Of a stretch of 64,000 bases of DNA, positions 16,331-25,048 are shown piece after piece. The DNA is from Streptomyces venezuelae (GTDB lineage: Bacteria; Actinomycetota; Actinomycetes; Streptomycetales; Streptomycetaceae): contig NZ_CP029191.1 in the NCBI RefSeq assembly GCF_008642335.1, positions 2,852,001-2,916,000 of the forward strand. The letters are read 5' to 3'. The translations under genes and the position numbers were made by a program. The stretch's first letter is position 1, and every line of letters begins with the position of its first letter. The notes under the pieces are model-generated. The model saw nothing but the letters and a program-made list of their open reading frames with translations. It did not search any database and was not told the origin of the DNA.

Positions 16331-17101
16331 GTGGCGTTGCAGCACGAGGCGATCACGCCGCACCGCTCCGTCCAGAGCGCCCTGCGGGTGCTCGAGACCG
16401 TCGCCCGGCACGGCACCGGAGTGACCGCCGCCCGGATCGCCCGCGACACCGGGCTGCCCCTGGACAGGCTGCTCCCCCTGCTGCGCATGCTGACCAGCGA
16501 GGGATACGTCGAAGAGCTCACGGACGACGGCACCCCGGGGGCGTACGTCACGGGTGAGACCCTCAGCAGGCTCGGCTCCACCCGCGACCACGCGGAGGCC
16601 CTGCGCGAGAAGCTGCAGCGCACCCTGGACGGGCTGCGCGACTCCATCGGCGCCGCGGTCTACATCAGCCGGTACGTGGACGGCGAGGTCCGCGTCACCG
16701 ACTTCGCGGCGGGCCCCCGCACCCCCGCGGTCAACGAATGGGTCGACTTCCGCTCCTCCGCCCACGCCAGCGCGGTCGGCAAGAGCCTGCTCACCCAGCT
16801 CGACGTGAACGGCCGCAGGGACCACCTCTCCCGCCACAAGATGGCCCGCCTCACGTCCCGGACGATCACGAACGAGCGGGTCCTGCTCAACCGGCTCGCG
16901 TCGCAGCCCGCCACGGTCCCGGTCCTCGACCTCCAGGAGTACGCGGTCGGCACGGTCTGCGCGGCCGTCCCGATCACCGCGGGCTCCGCCGTCGGCTGCC
17001 TCGCCCTGTCCCTGCCGGTCGAGCACGCCCACCGGCTGCGCGAGGCGGCGGACACGCTCAACCGCGGGGCGGCGCCGGTGCTGCTCTCGCTGGCGATCTA
17101 G
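16331..17101 (+). CDS. IclR family transcriptional regulator, 256 aa
   Basis: The N-terminal winged helix-turn-helix (about residues 10-70, SVQSALRVLETVARHGTGVTAARIARDTGLP) is followed by the IclR effector domain, which has SSAHASAVGKSLL and a C-terminal CAAVPITAG..GCLALS. The GTG at 16331 has GGGGGA just upstream. Its position directly after ehuBCDA suggests that it controls the importer and the catabolic genes, probably in answer to a pathway intermediate. Family members bind inverted repeats, and candidates lie at 9908 and 16201. Confidence 0.85.
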   Translation: MALQHEAITPHRSVQSALRVLETVARHGTGVTAARIARDTGLPLDRLLPLLRMLTSEGYVEELTDDGTPGAYVTGETLSRLGSTRDHAEALREKLQRTLDGLRDSIGAAVYISRYVDGEVRVTDFAAGPRTPAVNEWVDFRSSAHASAVGKSLLTQLDVNGRRDHLSRHKMARLTSRTITNERVLLNRLASQPATVPVLDLQEYAVGTVCAAVPITAGSAVGCLALSLPVEHAHRLREAADTLNRGAAPVLLSLAI

Positions 17102-17161
17102 CGGTGCCTCCGGGGTGTCCTGAGCACCCCCCGGGACCAGGTACTATTAATGAGTCAGCAG

Positions 17162-17235
17162 GCGCCGCTAGCTCAGTTGGTTAGAGCAGCTGACTCTTAA
17201 TCAGCGGGTCCGGGGTTCGAGTCCCTGGCGGCGCA
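17162..17235 (+). tRNA. tRNA-Lys (anticodon CTT), copy 2
   Basis: Identical over all 74 bases to copy 1, with the same GTCAGCAG just upstream. A TACTAT -10-like hexamer lies about 20 bases upstream. CCA is not encoded. Confidence 0.97.
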
Positions 17236-17246
17236 CTTGCGAATGC

Positions 17247-17283
17247 CGAAAGGGCGTTCCCGGTTTCCGGGAACGCCCTTTCG
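17247..17283 (+). terminator. Terminator hairpin after tRNA-Lys copy 2
   Basis: A perfect 17-bp stem (left arm 17247-17263 starting CGAAAGGGCG, right arm 17267-17283) with a TTT loop begins 12 bases after the tRNA. The stem sequence is unrelated to the terminators of the other two copies. Confidence 0.88.
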
Positions 17284-17375
17284 CGTACGCGGGGTCCATG
17301 GGTGCGGAAAACCGCACCCCGACCCGACGGCAACCCCCATACCGCCGGTGACCTGCGATTTCTAGCGTTGCTGCC

Positions 17376-18056
17376 ATGGACCTCATGACTCTCGCCCTCC
17401 CCCAGGAACCGGCCGGCGGCATCGCGGGCTGGGCCGCGGACCTCGTGGACACCCTGGGCGGTCCCGGCGCGGGGCTCGCCATCGCCCTGGAGAACCTCTT
17501 CCCGCCGCTGCCCAGCGAGGTGATCCTGCCGCTGACCGGCTTCGCCGCGGGACAGGGCGTGATCAGCCTCGCCTCCGCCCTGTTCTGGACGACGCTCGGC
17601 TCCGTCGTCGGCGCCGCCGCCCTGTACTGGATCGGCGTGCTCTTCGGACGGGAGCGCATGCACGCCCTGTGGGCGAAGCTGCCGCTCGTGAAGGCGTCCG
17701 ACCTGGAGCGGACCGAGGCGTGGTTCGCCAAGCACGGCACCAAGGCGGTCCTGCTCGGCCGGATGGTGCCGATCTTCCGCAGCCTGATCTCCGTGCCGGC
17801 CGGTGTGGAGCGGATGCGGCTGCCCGTCTTCCTCTCCCTGACCGCGCTGGGCAGCCTGGTCTGGAACTCCGTGCTCGTCCTCGCGGGCTACTGGCTCGGC
17901 GACCAGTGGGACGTCGTCGAGACGTACGTGGGGCTGCTGTCCAAGGCCGTCCTGGTGCTCGCCGTCGGCGCCGTCGCCGTGTACGTGGCGGTGCGCGTGC
18001 GGTCGCGGAAGGGTCCGGGGTCCACCGCCGAGGCCCGCCACCGCCGCTCCCGCTAG
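17376..18056 (+). CDS. DedA family membrane protein, 226 aa
   Basis: This is an integral membrane protein with the DedA/VTT-domain pattern: ENLFPPLPSEVILPLTGFAAGQG near the start, GxLFGRER, and GRMVPIFRSLISVPAGVERMRLPVF in the middle. The last holds the conserved Arg residues of the family. DedA proteins are linked to lipid-carrier (undecaprenyl phosphate) or phospholipid translocation. Charged C-terminal tail RSRKGPGS..RHRRSR faces the cytosol. ATG 17376 is a clear start. Confidence 0.88.
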   Translation: MDLMTLALPQEPAGGIAGWAADLVDTLGGPGAGLAIALENLFPPLPSEVILPLTGFAAGQGVISLASALFWTTLGSVVGAAALYWIGVLFGRERMHALWAKLPLVKASDLERTEAWFAKHGTKAVLLGRMVPIFRSLISVPAGVERMRLPVFLSLTALGSLVWNSVLVLAGYWLGDQWDVVETYVGLLSKAVLVLAVGAVAVYVAVRVRSRKGPGSTAEARHRRSR

Positions 18057-18066
18057 GGCTCGGCTA

Positions 18067-19221
18067 GTGTCGGGCGATGTGAGGGAACCCGTAGCCGCGC
18101 CGTTGCTCATGCGGGTCGCCGGGGTGCTCGTGGGGTGCCTGACCGCCCTGCTCGGACTGCTGTACTTCGTCGTCGCCGGGGCGGCACTCGGCGCCTTCCT
18201 GCTCTGGCCGCGCACCCGCGTCCGCGCCCACGCCCTGCTCGCGGCGGGCGCCCGCAGGCTCACCGCGCTGGAGCGCGGGCGCCGGTCCCTCTTCTTCCAC
18301 GACGTGTTCCCCGAGCACCGCGCCGACGACCGGCAGACCCTGCGCTACCTCGCGGCCCGCACGTACTCCGGGCTGCTCTGCGCCGTCGTCGTCGGCCTCG
18401 TCGACTTCGGCGCCGTCCTCGCCGGAATCTTCGCGGTCGGCCTCACCCGGTCCTCGATGACCTGGGTGGACGTGCTGAGCCAGGTCGTGCTCGGCGGCAC
18501 GCTGCTCTTCCTCGCCGTGCAGGGGCTGCGCGCGCTGACCGAGCAGGACGCCCGGCTGGCCCGCGAGTGCTTCGGCCCCTCCGAGCGGGAACTCCTGCAG
18601 CGCCGCATCGACGAGCTGGCCACCAGCCGCGCCGCGGTCGTGCGCGCGGTCGACGTGGAGCGGCGCCGGGTCGAGCGCGATCTGCACGACGGCGTCCAGC
18701 AGCGGCTCGTCGCCCTCGCCATGCTGCTCGGCCGGGCCCGCCGCGGCCGCACCCCCGAGCGGGCCGACGCCCTGCTCGAACAGGCCCACAAGGAAGCGCA
18801 GGAAGTGCTCACGGAGCTGCGCGAGGTCGCCTGGCGGGTCTACCCCACCGCGCTCGACAGCCTGGGTCTCCGCGAGGCGCTGGGCGGGGTGTCGGAGCGG
18901 TGCGCGGTCCCGGTGCGCATGGAGTACGACGTACCGGATCCGCTGCCCTCCGCCGTCGAGACCGCCGCGTACTTCGTCGTGTCCGAGGCGGTGAACAACG
19001 CCGCCAAGCACGCGGCGGCCGACGAGATCTCCGTGCGCGTACGGCAGCGGGGCGCGACGCTCCTCGTCCTCGTCCGCGACACCGGCGTCGGCGGCGCGGA
19101 CCCGGCGGGCAGCGGGCTCACCGGTCTGGGCAGCCGGGTCGCCGCGCTCGACGGCACCCTGCACGTAGACAGCCCCCTCGGGGGTCCCACCACGATCACC
19201 GCGGAGCTGCCGTGCGCGTAA
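18067..19221 (+). CDS. NarL-type sensor histidine kinase, 384 aa
   Basis: Membrane segments lie at about residues 15-45, 100-125 and 135-155. A HisKA_3 dimerisation helix follows with the phospho-acceptor His in ERRRVERDLHDGVQQRL, and then an HATPase with N-box SEAVNNAAKHA and G-boxes DTGVGG and GSGLTGLGSRV. The extracytoplasmic sensing part is very short, suggesting a membrane-derived signal. GTG 18067 has AGGG eight bases upstream; GTG 18079 and ATG 18109 are alternatives. It overlaps the response regulator gene by 10 bases. Confidence 0.88.
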   Translation: MSGDVREPVAAPLLMRVAGVLVGCLTALLGLLYFVVAGAALGAFLLWPRTRVRAHALLAAGARRLTALERGRRSLFFHDVFPEHRADDRQTLRYLAARTYSGLLCAVVVGLVDFGAVLAGIFAVGLTRSSMTWVDVLSQVVLGGTLLFLAVQGLRALTEQDARLARECFGPSERELLQRRIDELATSRAAVVRAVDVERRRVERDLHDGVQQRLVALAMLLGRARRGRTPERADALLEQAHKEAQEVLTELREVAWRVYPTALDSLGLREALGGVSERCAVPVRMEYDVPDPLPSAVETAAYFVVSEAVNNAAKHAAADEISVRVRQRGATLLVLVRDTGVGGADPAGSGLTGLGSRVAALDGTLHVDSPLGGPTTITAELPCA

Positions 19222-19856
19222 TCCTCGCCGAGGACTCGACCCTGCTGCGGGAGGGCCTGGTCCGGCTGCTCGCCGAGGAGGGCCACGAGGTCCTCGCCGC
19301 CGTGGGCGACGCCGACGCGCTGCTGCGCGAGGTCGAGGCGCACGCCCCCGACGTCGTCGTCACCGACATCCGGATGCCGCCCGACCACACCGACGAGGGC
19401 CTGCGCGCGGCGGTGCGGATCCGTGAACTGCGCCCGGAGATCGGCGTGGTCGTCCTCTCCCAGTACGTGGAGCGCAACTACGCCGCCCAGCTGCTGACTT
19501 CGAGCGCGGAACGGGTCGGCTACCTCCTCAAGGACCGGGTCGCCCAGGTCGAGGAATTCCTGGACGCGCTGGAGCGGGTGCACGCCGGGGGCGCCGCCAT
19601 CGACCCGGAGGTCGTACGGCAGTTGCTCATCCGCACCACCCACGTCGACCCGCTGACGCGCCTCACCCCGAGGGAGCGCACGGTCCTTGAGGCGCTCGCC
19701 GAGGGCCACACCAACGCGGCCATCGGCGAGAAACTGCACATCTCCCTGAGCGCGGTCGAGAAGAACCTCAACGCGATCTTCGACAAGCTGGGTCTGCACC
19801 GGACCACGGGGTACAGCCGCCGGGTGCTCGCGGTGCTGCGGTATCTGGAGTCCTGA
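19212..19856 (+). CDS. LuxR/NarL-type response regulator, 214 aa
   Basis: The receiver domain has acidic residues in ILAEDST, the phospho-acceptor Asp in VVVTDIRMPP, and the conserved Lys in YLLKDRV. The C-terminal LuxR helix-turn-helix runs LTPRERTVLEALAEGHTNAAIGEKLHIS..VEKNLNAIFDKLGL. GTG 19212 lies inside the kinase gene, ten bases before its stop, so the pair is coupled and is a cognate two-component system. Its targets are not visible. Confidence 0.9.
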   Translation: MRVILAEDSTLLREGLVRLLAEEGHEVLAAVGDADALLREVEAHAPDVVVTDIRMPPDHTDEGLRAAVRIRELRPEIGVVVLSQYVERNYAAQLLTSSAERVGYLLKDRVAQVEEFLDALERVHAGGAAIDPEVVRQLLIRTTHVDPLTRLTPRERTVLEALAEGHTNAAIGEKLHISLSAVEKNLNAIFDKLGLHRTTGYSRRVLAVLRYLES

Positions 19857-19871
19857 GGACGTGGCTCCGGG

Positions 19872-20204
19872 TTACGAGAGGACGAACCCGTCCATGACCA
19901 GCGCCGCCGCGAGCCCCGCGGCGAGCAGATACGTGCCGAGCCGGGTGCGGCCGCGGCGGCTGAGTTCGATGACTCCGCCGCAGAGGATGAGCAGCAGGCC
20001 GTAGACGCCGACGACGAGGACGGACGAGCGGCTGGCCAGGCGCAGGGCGAGGACCACCGCGGCGGCGGCCATGAGCAGCGACGCCGCGGCGATGCGGGCG
20101 CGCCGGGCGCGGGCGGCGGGGGTGGGGCCCTCCTGGGGCGCGTCCTCGCCCGTGCCCTCGTCGTGGAGGTGGTCCTGCGGCTCGGTCTGTTCTGACGCGC
20201 TCAT
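19872..20204 (-). CDS. Small membrane protein, 110 aa
   Basis: An acidic Gln/Glu-rich N-terminus of about 30 residues is followed by three membrane segments (about 40-58, 62-80 and 92-108) separated by Arg-rich turns. I recognise no family. It converges on the response regulator gene (15 bases apart) and lies downstream of the acyl-CoA synthetase, so it may share that transcript. Confidence 0.65.
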   Translation of the reverse strand: MSASEQTEPQDHLHDEGTGEDAPQEGPTPAARARRARIAAASLLMAAAAVVLALRLASRSSVLVVGVYGLLLILCGGVIELSRRGRTRLGTYLLAAGLAAALVMDGFVLS

Positions 20205-20235
20205 GGACGTGGATCGTAATCGGTCAGGAGAGCGG

Positions 20236-21894
20236 TCACGTCAGAAGGGCGTCGCGGCCCTGGGCGCGGTAGTGGTCCAGCAGGGCCCGCACGTCCACGG
20301 GCTCAAGTGGTTCGTACACGGATGCGCCGGGCGGGCGCCACCAGACCGGGTCGGAGCAGCGGAAGCCCTCGCGGCGCAGGGCACCGCGTGCGACCTTGTT
20401 CGTCGCCGTCACCGGCATGTGCGGGACCACGCGCACGTAGCGGGGCGTCATCTTCGTGCCCAAGTCGGGCTGGGTGACGAGGAATTCGGCGAAGGCGAGG
20501 GGGTCGAAGGGGATGTCGGGGGGTGGGGCGATCGCCGCCATCACCTGGTCGCCCGCGACCGGGTCCGGTACCGCGTAGACCGCGACGGCCGCCGCTCCCT
20601 CGTACCGCGCGAGGATGTTCTCGATCATCGCCGCCGCCAGGTTCTCGCTGTCCACGCGCAGCCGGTCGTCCGTGCGGCCCGCGAAGTAGAGGTAGCCGTC
20701 GCCGTCGCGGTAGAACAGGTCGCCCGTCCAGTACCAGCCGTCGCGCAGGCGTTCCGCCTGGGCCTCGTCGTTGCGCCAGTACCCCTCGAAGGGGTTGGGC
20801 CCGCGGTTCACCAACTCCCCTATCGCCGCCTCGCCGTTCAGGAGCCTGCCGGACTCGCTGAAGCGGGCCGTCTCGCACTCGCGGCGCGTGTCCGGGTCAA
20901 CGACCGCGAGGTCGTCGCCGGGGGCCGCGCGGCCGATCGCCCCGACCGGCGTGCCCGGGGTGCGCTGGATGGCGGCGCCGCCCTCGGAGGATCCGTACCC
21001 CTCGACGAGCCGCACCCCGAACCGCTTCTCGAAGCGTGCCGCGTCCACCGCTCCCGCCTCGGTGCCGAAGCCGACCCGCAGGGGGTTCTCGCGGTCGTCG
21101 GGCCGCTCGGGCGTGGCCAGGAGGTACTGGACCGCGCGGCCCACGTAGGTGAAGTACGTGGCGCCGAACTCTCGTACGTCGGTGAGGAACCGGGAGGCGG
21201 AGAACCGGGCCCGGAGTGCCACGCCCGCGCCCGCGGCCAGCGCGGGGGCCCAGTCGGCGATGACCGCGTTGCCGTGGAACATGGGCATGCAGATGTAGTG
21301 GGTGTCGTCGGCACGCACGCCGAAGTGGGCGACCAGGGAGCGTCCGGCCGCGGCGAGCCTGCCCTGGCTGCAGATCGCCGCCTTGGGGGCGCCGGTCGAG
21401 CCGGACGTGAAGTACAGCAGCATGCGGCTGCCGGGGTGCACGGTGGGGGCGATGTCGGGGGTGGCGTCGGCGTAGGGGGCGAGGAGGTCCGCGTAGGCGT
21501 CGGTGTCCGTCACCAGGAGGCGGACGCCGGGGAGGTCGAGGCCGTCGAGCAGGTGCAGGTGGGCGCGTTCCGTGACGAGGACGGCGCAGTCGGTGTGGAG
21601 GATGTCCCGGGCCAGCTCCGGACCGCGCCGGGTGGGGTTGATGCCGGCGACGGCCGCGCCGGCGAGGGCGGCCGCGCTCAGCCAGAGCGGGTACTCGGGG
21701 GTGTTGTCGAGCAGGACGCCGATGTGCGGTGCGGCGTGGCGCGGCAGCAGGTCGGCGAGGAGCGCGGCTCTGGCCGCCGCGCCCGCCGCCACCTGGTGGT
21801 GGGTCAGTTCACCGCCCGCGTGGCGCAGGCCGGTGCGGTGGTCGCCCCACCGCGCCTGTACGAGTTCCGCGACCGTTGCTCCGGTGGGCTCCAT
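20236..21894 (-). CDS. Fatty acyl-CoA synthetase (AMP-binding, FadD17-like), 552 aa
   Basis: The ANL superfamily motifs are clear: P-loop YFTSGSTGAPKAA, GYGSSEGG, the hinge WYWTGDLFYRDGDGYLYFAGRTDD with its catalytic Asp, and the C-terminal Lys in NKVARGALRREGF. It should activate a carboxylic acid to acyl-AMP and then acyl-CoA. The pattern is closest to the FadD17/long-chain acyl-CoA synthetases of actinomycetes. There is no other lipid gene next to it, so the substrate is open. Confidence 0.87.
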   Translation of the reverse strand: MEPTGATVAELVQARWGDHRTGLRHAGGELTHHQVAAGAAARAALLADLLPRHAAPHIGVLLDNTPEYPLWLSAAALAGAAVAGINPTRRGPELARDILHTDCAVLVTERAHLHLLDGLDLPGVRLLVTDTDAYADLLAPYADATPDIAPTVHPGSRMLLYFTSGSTGAPKAAICSQGRLAAAGRSLVAHFGVRADDTHYICMPMFHGNAVIADWAPALAAGAGVALRARFSASRFLTDVREFGATYFTYVGRAVQYLLATPERPDDRENPLRVGFGTEAGAVDAARFEKRFGVRLVEGYGSSEGGAAIQRTPGTPVGAIGRAAPGDDLAVVDPDTRRECETARFSESGRLLNGEAAIGELVNRGPNPFEGYWRNDEAQAERLRDGWYWTGDLFYRDGDGYLYFAGRTDDRLRVDSENLAAAMIENILARYEGAAAVAVYAVPDPVAGDQVMAAIAPPPDIPFDPLAFAEFLVTQPDLGTKMTPRYVRVVPHMPVTATNKVARGALRREGFRCSDPVWWRPPGASVYEPLEPVDVRALLDHYRAQGRDALLT

Positions 21895-21934
21895 GGCCGC
21901 GCACCATAATTGACGCCGCGTCAGATGTGGAGCG

Positions 21935-22399
21935 TCACGGCATGTCGGTGAACATGTCGTCGGCCGCGAACATGGAGTGCGCGGTCATCATGAAGAAGAC
22001 GCAGAACGCCACGATCAGGCCGAGGAAGCAGAGCATCCCCACCGTGCCCGCCGCCATCGCGAAGGGGCGCGGCGCGTGGGCGGTCGCGGCTTCGGGGCGT
22101 GCGGCCGTGTAGTGCACGGTGACGATGTCGCCCTCGACGGTCGTCGCCGGGCCGTTCTCCTCCTCGAAGCGGACGGAACGGCCCTCGCGGGTGAGGAATT
22201 CGTAGACGTGGTGCAGCGTCGTGGAAATGCTGTCGTCGCTGCCGCTGGTCGTCGTGTACGTGCGCAGACAGCGCGCCTCCGCGGTGAGTCCGCTGTTCCA
22301 GGCGCGGCTCAACTCGGTCGAGCGCCTGACCACCTTCGCCCCCGCGAAGAGCGCCCCTAGGACGATGATTCCGGGCAGGGCGTAGAACATGAACTCCAT
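21935..22399 (-). CDS. DUF3592 membrane protein, 154 aa
   Basis: An N-terminal membrane segment (FYALPGIIVLGALFAGAKVV) is followed by a small beta domain (TYTTTSGSDDSISTTLHHVYEFLTREGRSVRFEE...GDIVTVHYTAARPE), the DUF3592 pattern, and a second membrane segment near the C-terminus. The function of the family is unknown. It lies alone between the synthetase and the LPMO gene. Confidence 0.75.
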   Translation of the reverse strand: MEFMFYALPGIIVLGALFAGAKVVRRSTELSRAWNSGLTAEARCLRTYTTTSGSDDSISTTLHHVYEFLTREGRSVRFEEENGPATTVEGDIVTVHYTAARPEAATAHAPRPFAMAAGTVGMLCFLGLIVAFCVFFMMTAHSMFAADDMFTDMP

Positions 22400-22448
22400 G
22401 AGGGTCCCCCGCGGTCGTTTCCGGCCGCCCGCGATGCGTGCGTGCGGC

Positions 22449-22485
22449 TCTGCGCACGCCGTGAAATCGACACGGCGTGCGCAGA
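22449..22485 (-). terminator. Terminator hairpin downstream of the LPMO gene
   Basis: A perfect 15-bp inverted repeat TCTGCGCACGCCGTG / CACGGCGTGCGCAGA with a 7-base loop lies 66-102 bases after the LPMO stop codon on its strand. Position and strength suit a factor-independent terminator for that gene. Confidence 0.75.
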
Positions 22486-22550
22486 ACCTACCTGTGGGGT
22501 GAGGGGAAGTTCCTCAAGCGTTGCTCAGAATCTGACGGCAGTGCTCAGTA

Positions 22551-23153
22551 TCAGAACTGGACGTCCGAGCAGGCGTAGAACGCGTTCGCCGTGTCCGCGA
22601 CCGTCCAGACGGCGACGATCACGTGGTGGCCGCTGCGGCCGCCGGGGATCGTGCCGCTGTGCGAGAGGGTCGCGGGCGGCTGCTGGCTGTTGTACGGGAC
22701 GTTGAGGAACGGCGTGGTCTCCAGGGCGGACCTGGTCACCGCCTTGCTGTCGTCCCAGCCCTGCTTGGTGATGTAGTACTTGAAGTCCGAGGTGCGGTGG
22801 CGCGCGGTGAACTGCCAGCGGAAGGTGTAGTTCTGGCCGCCGCTCACCTTCGTCGTCGGCCATGCGCCGCCGTTCGGCGCCTTGGGCGAGTTGAGCTGGT
22901 CGAAGCCGGCGACGCCCGCCGAACAGATCTTGCCGTCGGCAGGACCTGCCGCCGGGAAGCCCTTGGGCCCCTCGACGCTCTGTGGCTCCCACTGGATGGA
23001 ACCGCAGTTGGCCACCACGCCCTTCGCACAGTTGATCTGCCGGCTCGCCGGCAGGTCCGTGTAACCGTGGCTGCTCGCGCCACCGGCGGAAAGCGCGAAC
23101 GCGCCGACCGTGCCGAGGCCGACCATGGCCGCGTACATCTTCTTGTTTCGCAT
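22551..23153 (-). CDS. AA10 lytic polysaccharide monooxygenase (chitin/cellulose-active), 200 aa
   Basis: A signal peptide (MRNKKMYAAMVGLGTVGAFALSAGGASS in outline) ends just before HGYTDLP. Cleavage therefore leaves His as the first residue, which with a second His (ARHRTSDFKYY) forms the copper histidine brace of AA10 enzymes. Further hallmarks are NCGSIQWEPQSVEGPKGFP, NYTFRW and a C-terminal VWTVADTANAFYACSDVQF holding the axial Phe. The enzyme oxidatively cleaves crystalline chitin or cellulose outside the cell. ATG 23153 has AGGAG upstream. A DasR-like site lies about 50 bases upstream of the start. Confidence 0.93.
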   Translation of the reverse strand: MRNKKMYAAMVGLGTVGAFALSAGGASSHGYTDLPASRQINCAKGVVANCGSIQWEPQSVEGPKGFPAAGPADGKICSAGVAGFDQLNSPKAPNGGAWPTTKVSGGQNYTFRWQFTARHRTSDFKYYITKQGWDDSKAVTRSALETTPFLNVPYNSQQPPATLSHSGTIPGGRSGHHVIVAVWTVADTANAFYACSDVQF

Positions 23154-23202
23154 GTGCCGCTCCTGCCGAACGAGGGGGGATCCGTGGGACGTGCGCGCAC
23201 TG

Positions 23203-23214
23203 CGGTCTAGACCA
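23203..23214. promoter_or_regulatory. DasR-like operator (dre) upstream of LPMO
   Basis: CGGTCTAGACCA holds the 10-bp palindrome GGTCTAGACC and differs by one base from the dre core TGGTCTAGACCA bound by the GlcNAc-responsive repressor DasR. It lies about 50 bases upstream of the LPMO start, as in chitinase genes. Repression relieved by glucosamine-6-phosphate is inferred. Confidence 0.75.
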
Positions 23215-23232
23215 AGTCCGAGGTTATTGCCG

Positions 23233-23898
23233 TTAGTTGAACATGTCCATACCAATCGTGGAGACGATCCGTCCGCATCGTCGGCGTGAGGTCTCCACGA
23301 GTTCACCGTTGGGTCCGTCGTTCGTGGCGATCCACTCCGCGGCGCCCTCCGGCGTCCGTCCGCCCGCCAACTGCCGCTCCATCAGGCGCTTTTGACGTAC
23401 CTCTCCAGGTGAGTCCACGTACCAGCACTCCCCCATCAGCGCCCGCGCCTCCCGCCAGCCGGGCAGGTCGCAGGCGAGGTAGTTCCCCTCGGTGATCACG
23501 AGTCGGGCGCCCGGAGGGACGACGTGCCGGGCCGCGATCGGCTCGTTCAGCGTGCGGTCGTAATCGGGTACGTAGATGTCGTGGCCCGGGTCGGCGAGCA
23601 CGCGGCGCAGCAGCGCGACGTATCCCGCCACGTCGAAACTGGGCTCCGAGCCCTTGCGGGCGGTGAGGCCGAGCCGCGCCAGCTGCGCGTTGGAGAGGTG
23701 GAACCCGTCCAGCGGCAGATACGCGGCGTCCGCGCCGATCCGCTCGACGAGGGCCCGCGCGAGCGTCGACTTGCCGGTGCCCGGCGGGCCCGCGAGGCCG
23801 AGGACGGCGCGCGGGACACCGCCGTCCGTCAGCCGCCGGGCATCGGCGGCGAGATCCGCGAGCCCACTCCCCTTGTCCACTTCACCGGTGTTCTCCAT
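23233..23898 (-). CDS. Nucleoside/nucleotide kinase-like P-loop protein, 221 aa
   Basis: Walker A is GPPGTGKST (about residues 37-45). The region LPLDGFHLSN is the Asp-containing segment of uridine kinase/phosphoribulokinase-like enzymes, and VITEGNYLACD and RQKRLMERQLAGGRTPEGAAEW are its lid region. The pattern matches the YggC/PanK-like nucleoside or sugar kinases of unknown substrate. Its start overlaps the end of the SPFH gene by 17 bases, so the two form one transcript. Confidence 0.8.
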   Translation of the reverse strand: MENTGEVDKGSGLADLAADARRLTDGGVPRAVLGLAGPPGTGKSTLARALVERIGADAAYLPLDGFHLSNAQLARLGLTARKGSEPSFDVAGYVALLRRVLADPGHDIYVPDYDRTLNEPIAARHVVPPGARLVITEGNYLACDLPGWREARALMGECWYVDSPGEVRQKRLMERQLAGGRTPEGAAEWIATNDGPNGELVETSRRRCGRIVSTIGMDMFN

Positions 23899-25048
23899 GC
23901 CCCGTATAGAACGCCACCGTCAGGTCCTTCACCAAAGCCTTGCGCTCGTAGTCGTCCAGCTCCACGAGCCCCCGCGTGGTCAGCCGCGTCACCGTGTCCT
24001 CGACCGAGTCGACCACCGACGTCAGGACGGTGTCGCGGTGCCGCGCGTCGAGGGCGGCCACCCTGCGGCGCTGCATCACGGCGGCGACCTCCGGGGCGTA
24101 CTCGATACGGGTCGGCTGCGCCGAGAAGACCTCGACGCCCACCGCCTCCGCGTCCGCGGCCAGCGCCCGGGTCAGTGCGGCACCGACGGCGTCCGCGTCG
24201 CGCAGGGTCGGGCCGTCCTCGTGGAAGGCGTCGGCGGGGAGCCGCGACAGGACCCGTGCCGTGGTCGCCTCCACGCACTCCCGCAGGTACTCCTGGTGGT
24301 CCTCGACCGCCAGCGTCGCCCGCGCCGGGTCCTTGACCCGCCACACCACGAGGAGCACGACGCGCAGGGCGACGCCGCTGCGGTCCACCGCCGGCATCGG
24401 CTCGCTCCGCCAGTGCCGCAGCCGTACGTCGACACGGCGGCGCAGCAGCAGCGGGTTGACCCACATGAGGCCGGTGCGGCGGACCGTGCCCCGGTAGCGG
24501 CCGAAGAGGGTGAGCACCCAGGCCCGCCCGACCCGCCCGCGCGCGAGACCGCCGAACCCGAAGAGGCCGAGCGTCCCCGACCCGGCGAGCGACGCCCACT
24601 GCGCGGCGCCGAGCCCGGCACCCTCGTACCAGGGCAGCCCCGTCACCCGCAGCGCGGGCTCCGGCAGCACGCCCGCCCACCACAGCGAAAGCGCGCACCC
24701 GGCGACACCCGCGCACCCGCCGAGCACCCCGGCGAGGCCCGGCAGGACACGGGCCCGCCGCGCCACGAGGGCCGGGTCGACGTCGGGCACGGGCCGGGCG
24801 ACCGGCGCGGTCACGTACGGCGTGCTGCGCCGCGTCACCCGCGGCTGCTCCCCGGACCCCTGCCTGCGCCGCACGACGGCGGGCGCGAGCGGAACGCCCG
24901 TCGCGTCGTCCGGATCGTCCCGGAAGAGAAGGTGCACGGGGATCTCGGTGGTCGCCTCGCTCTGAATGACCCGCGGGGGGCGCGTGCCGGCCTCGCGCAC
25001 CCCGTCGGACTGCGGGGACTGGGGCTGTGGAGCTGCCGTCGCACTCAT
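23882..25048 (-). CDS. SPFH/band 7 domain membrane protein, 388 aa
   Basis: A Pro/Thr-rich cytosolic N-terminus of about 95 residues is followed by two hydrophobic segments (about 103-125 and 145-165). Then comes an SPFH domain: GRYRGTVRRTGLMWVNPLLLRRRVDVRLRHWRSEPMPAVDR, VLLVVWRVKDPARATLAVED and a helical C-terminal part with VGVEVFSAQPTRIEYAPEVAAVMQRRRVAALDAR. Such proteins form membrane microdomain scaffolds. The start overlaps a short upstream frame (ATGA). Confidence 0.82.
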   Translation of the reverse strand: MSATAAPQPQSPQSDGVREAGTRPPRVIQSEATTEIPVHLLFRDDPDDATGVPLAPAVVRRRQGSGEQPRVTRRSTPYVTAPVARPVPDVDPALVARRARVLPGLAGVLGGCAGVAGCALSLWWAGVLPEPALRVTGLPWYEGAGLGAAQWASLAGSGTLGLFGFGGLARGRVGRAWVLTLFGRYRGTVRRTGLMWVNPLLLRRRVDVRLRHWRSEPMPAVDRSGVALRVVLLVVWRVKDPARATLAVEDHQEYLRECVEATTARVLSRLPADAFHEDGPTLRDADAVGAALTRALAADAEAVGVEVFSAQPTRIEYAPEVAAVMQRRRVAALDARHRDTVLTSVVDSVEDTVTRLTTRGLVELDDYERKALVKDLTVAFYTGHGEHR

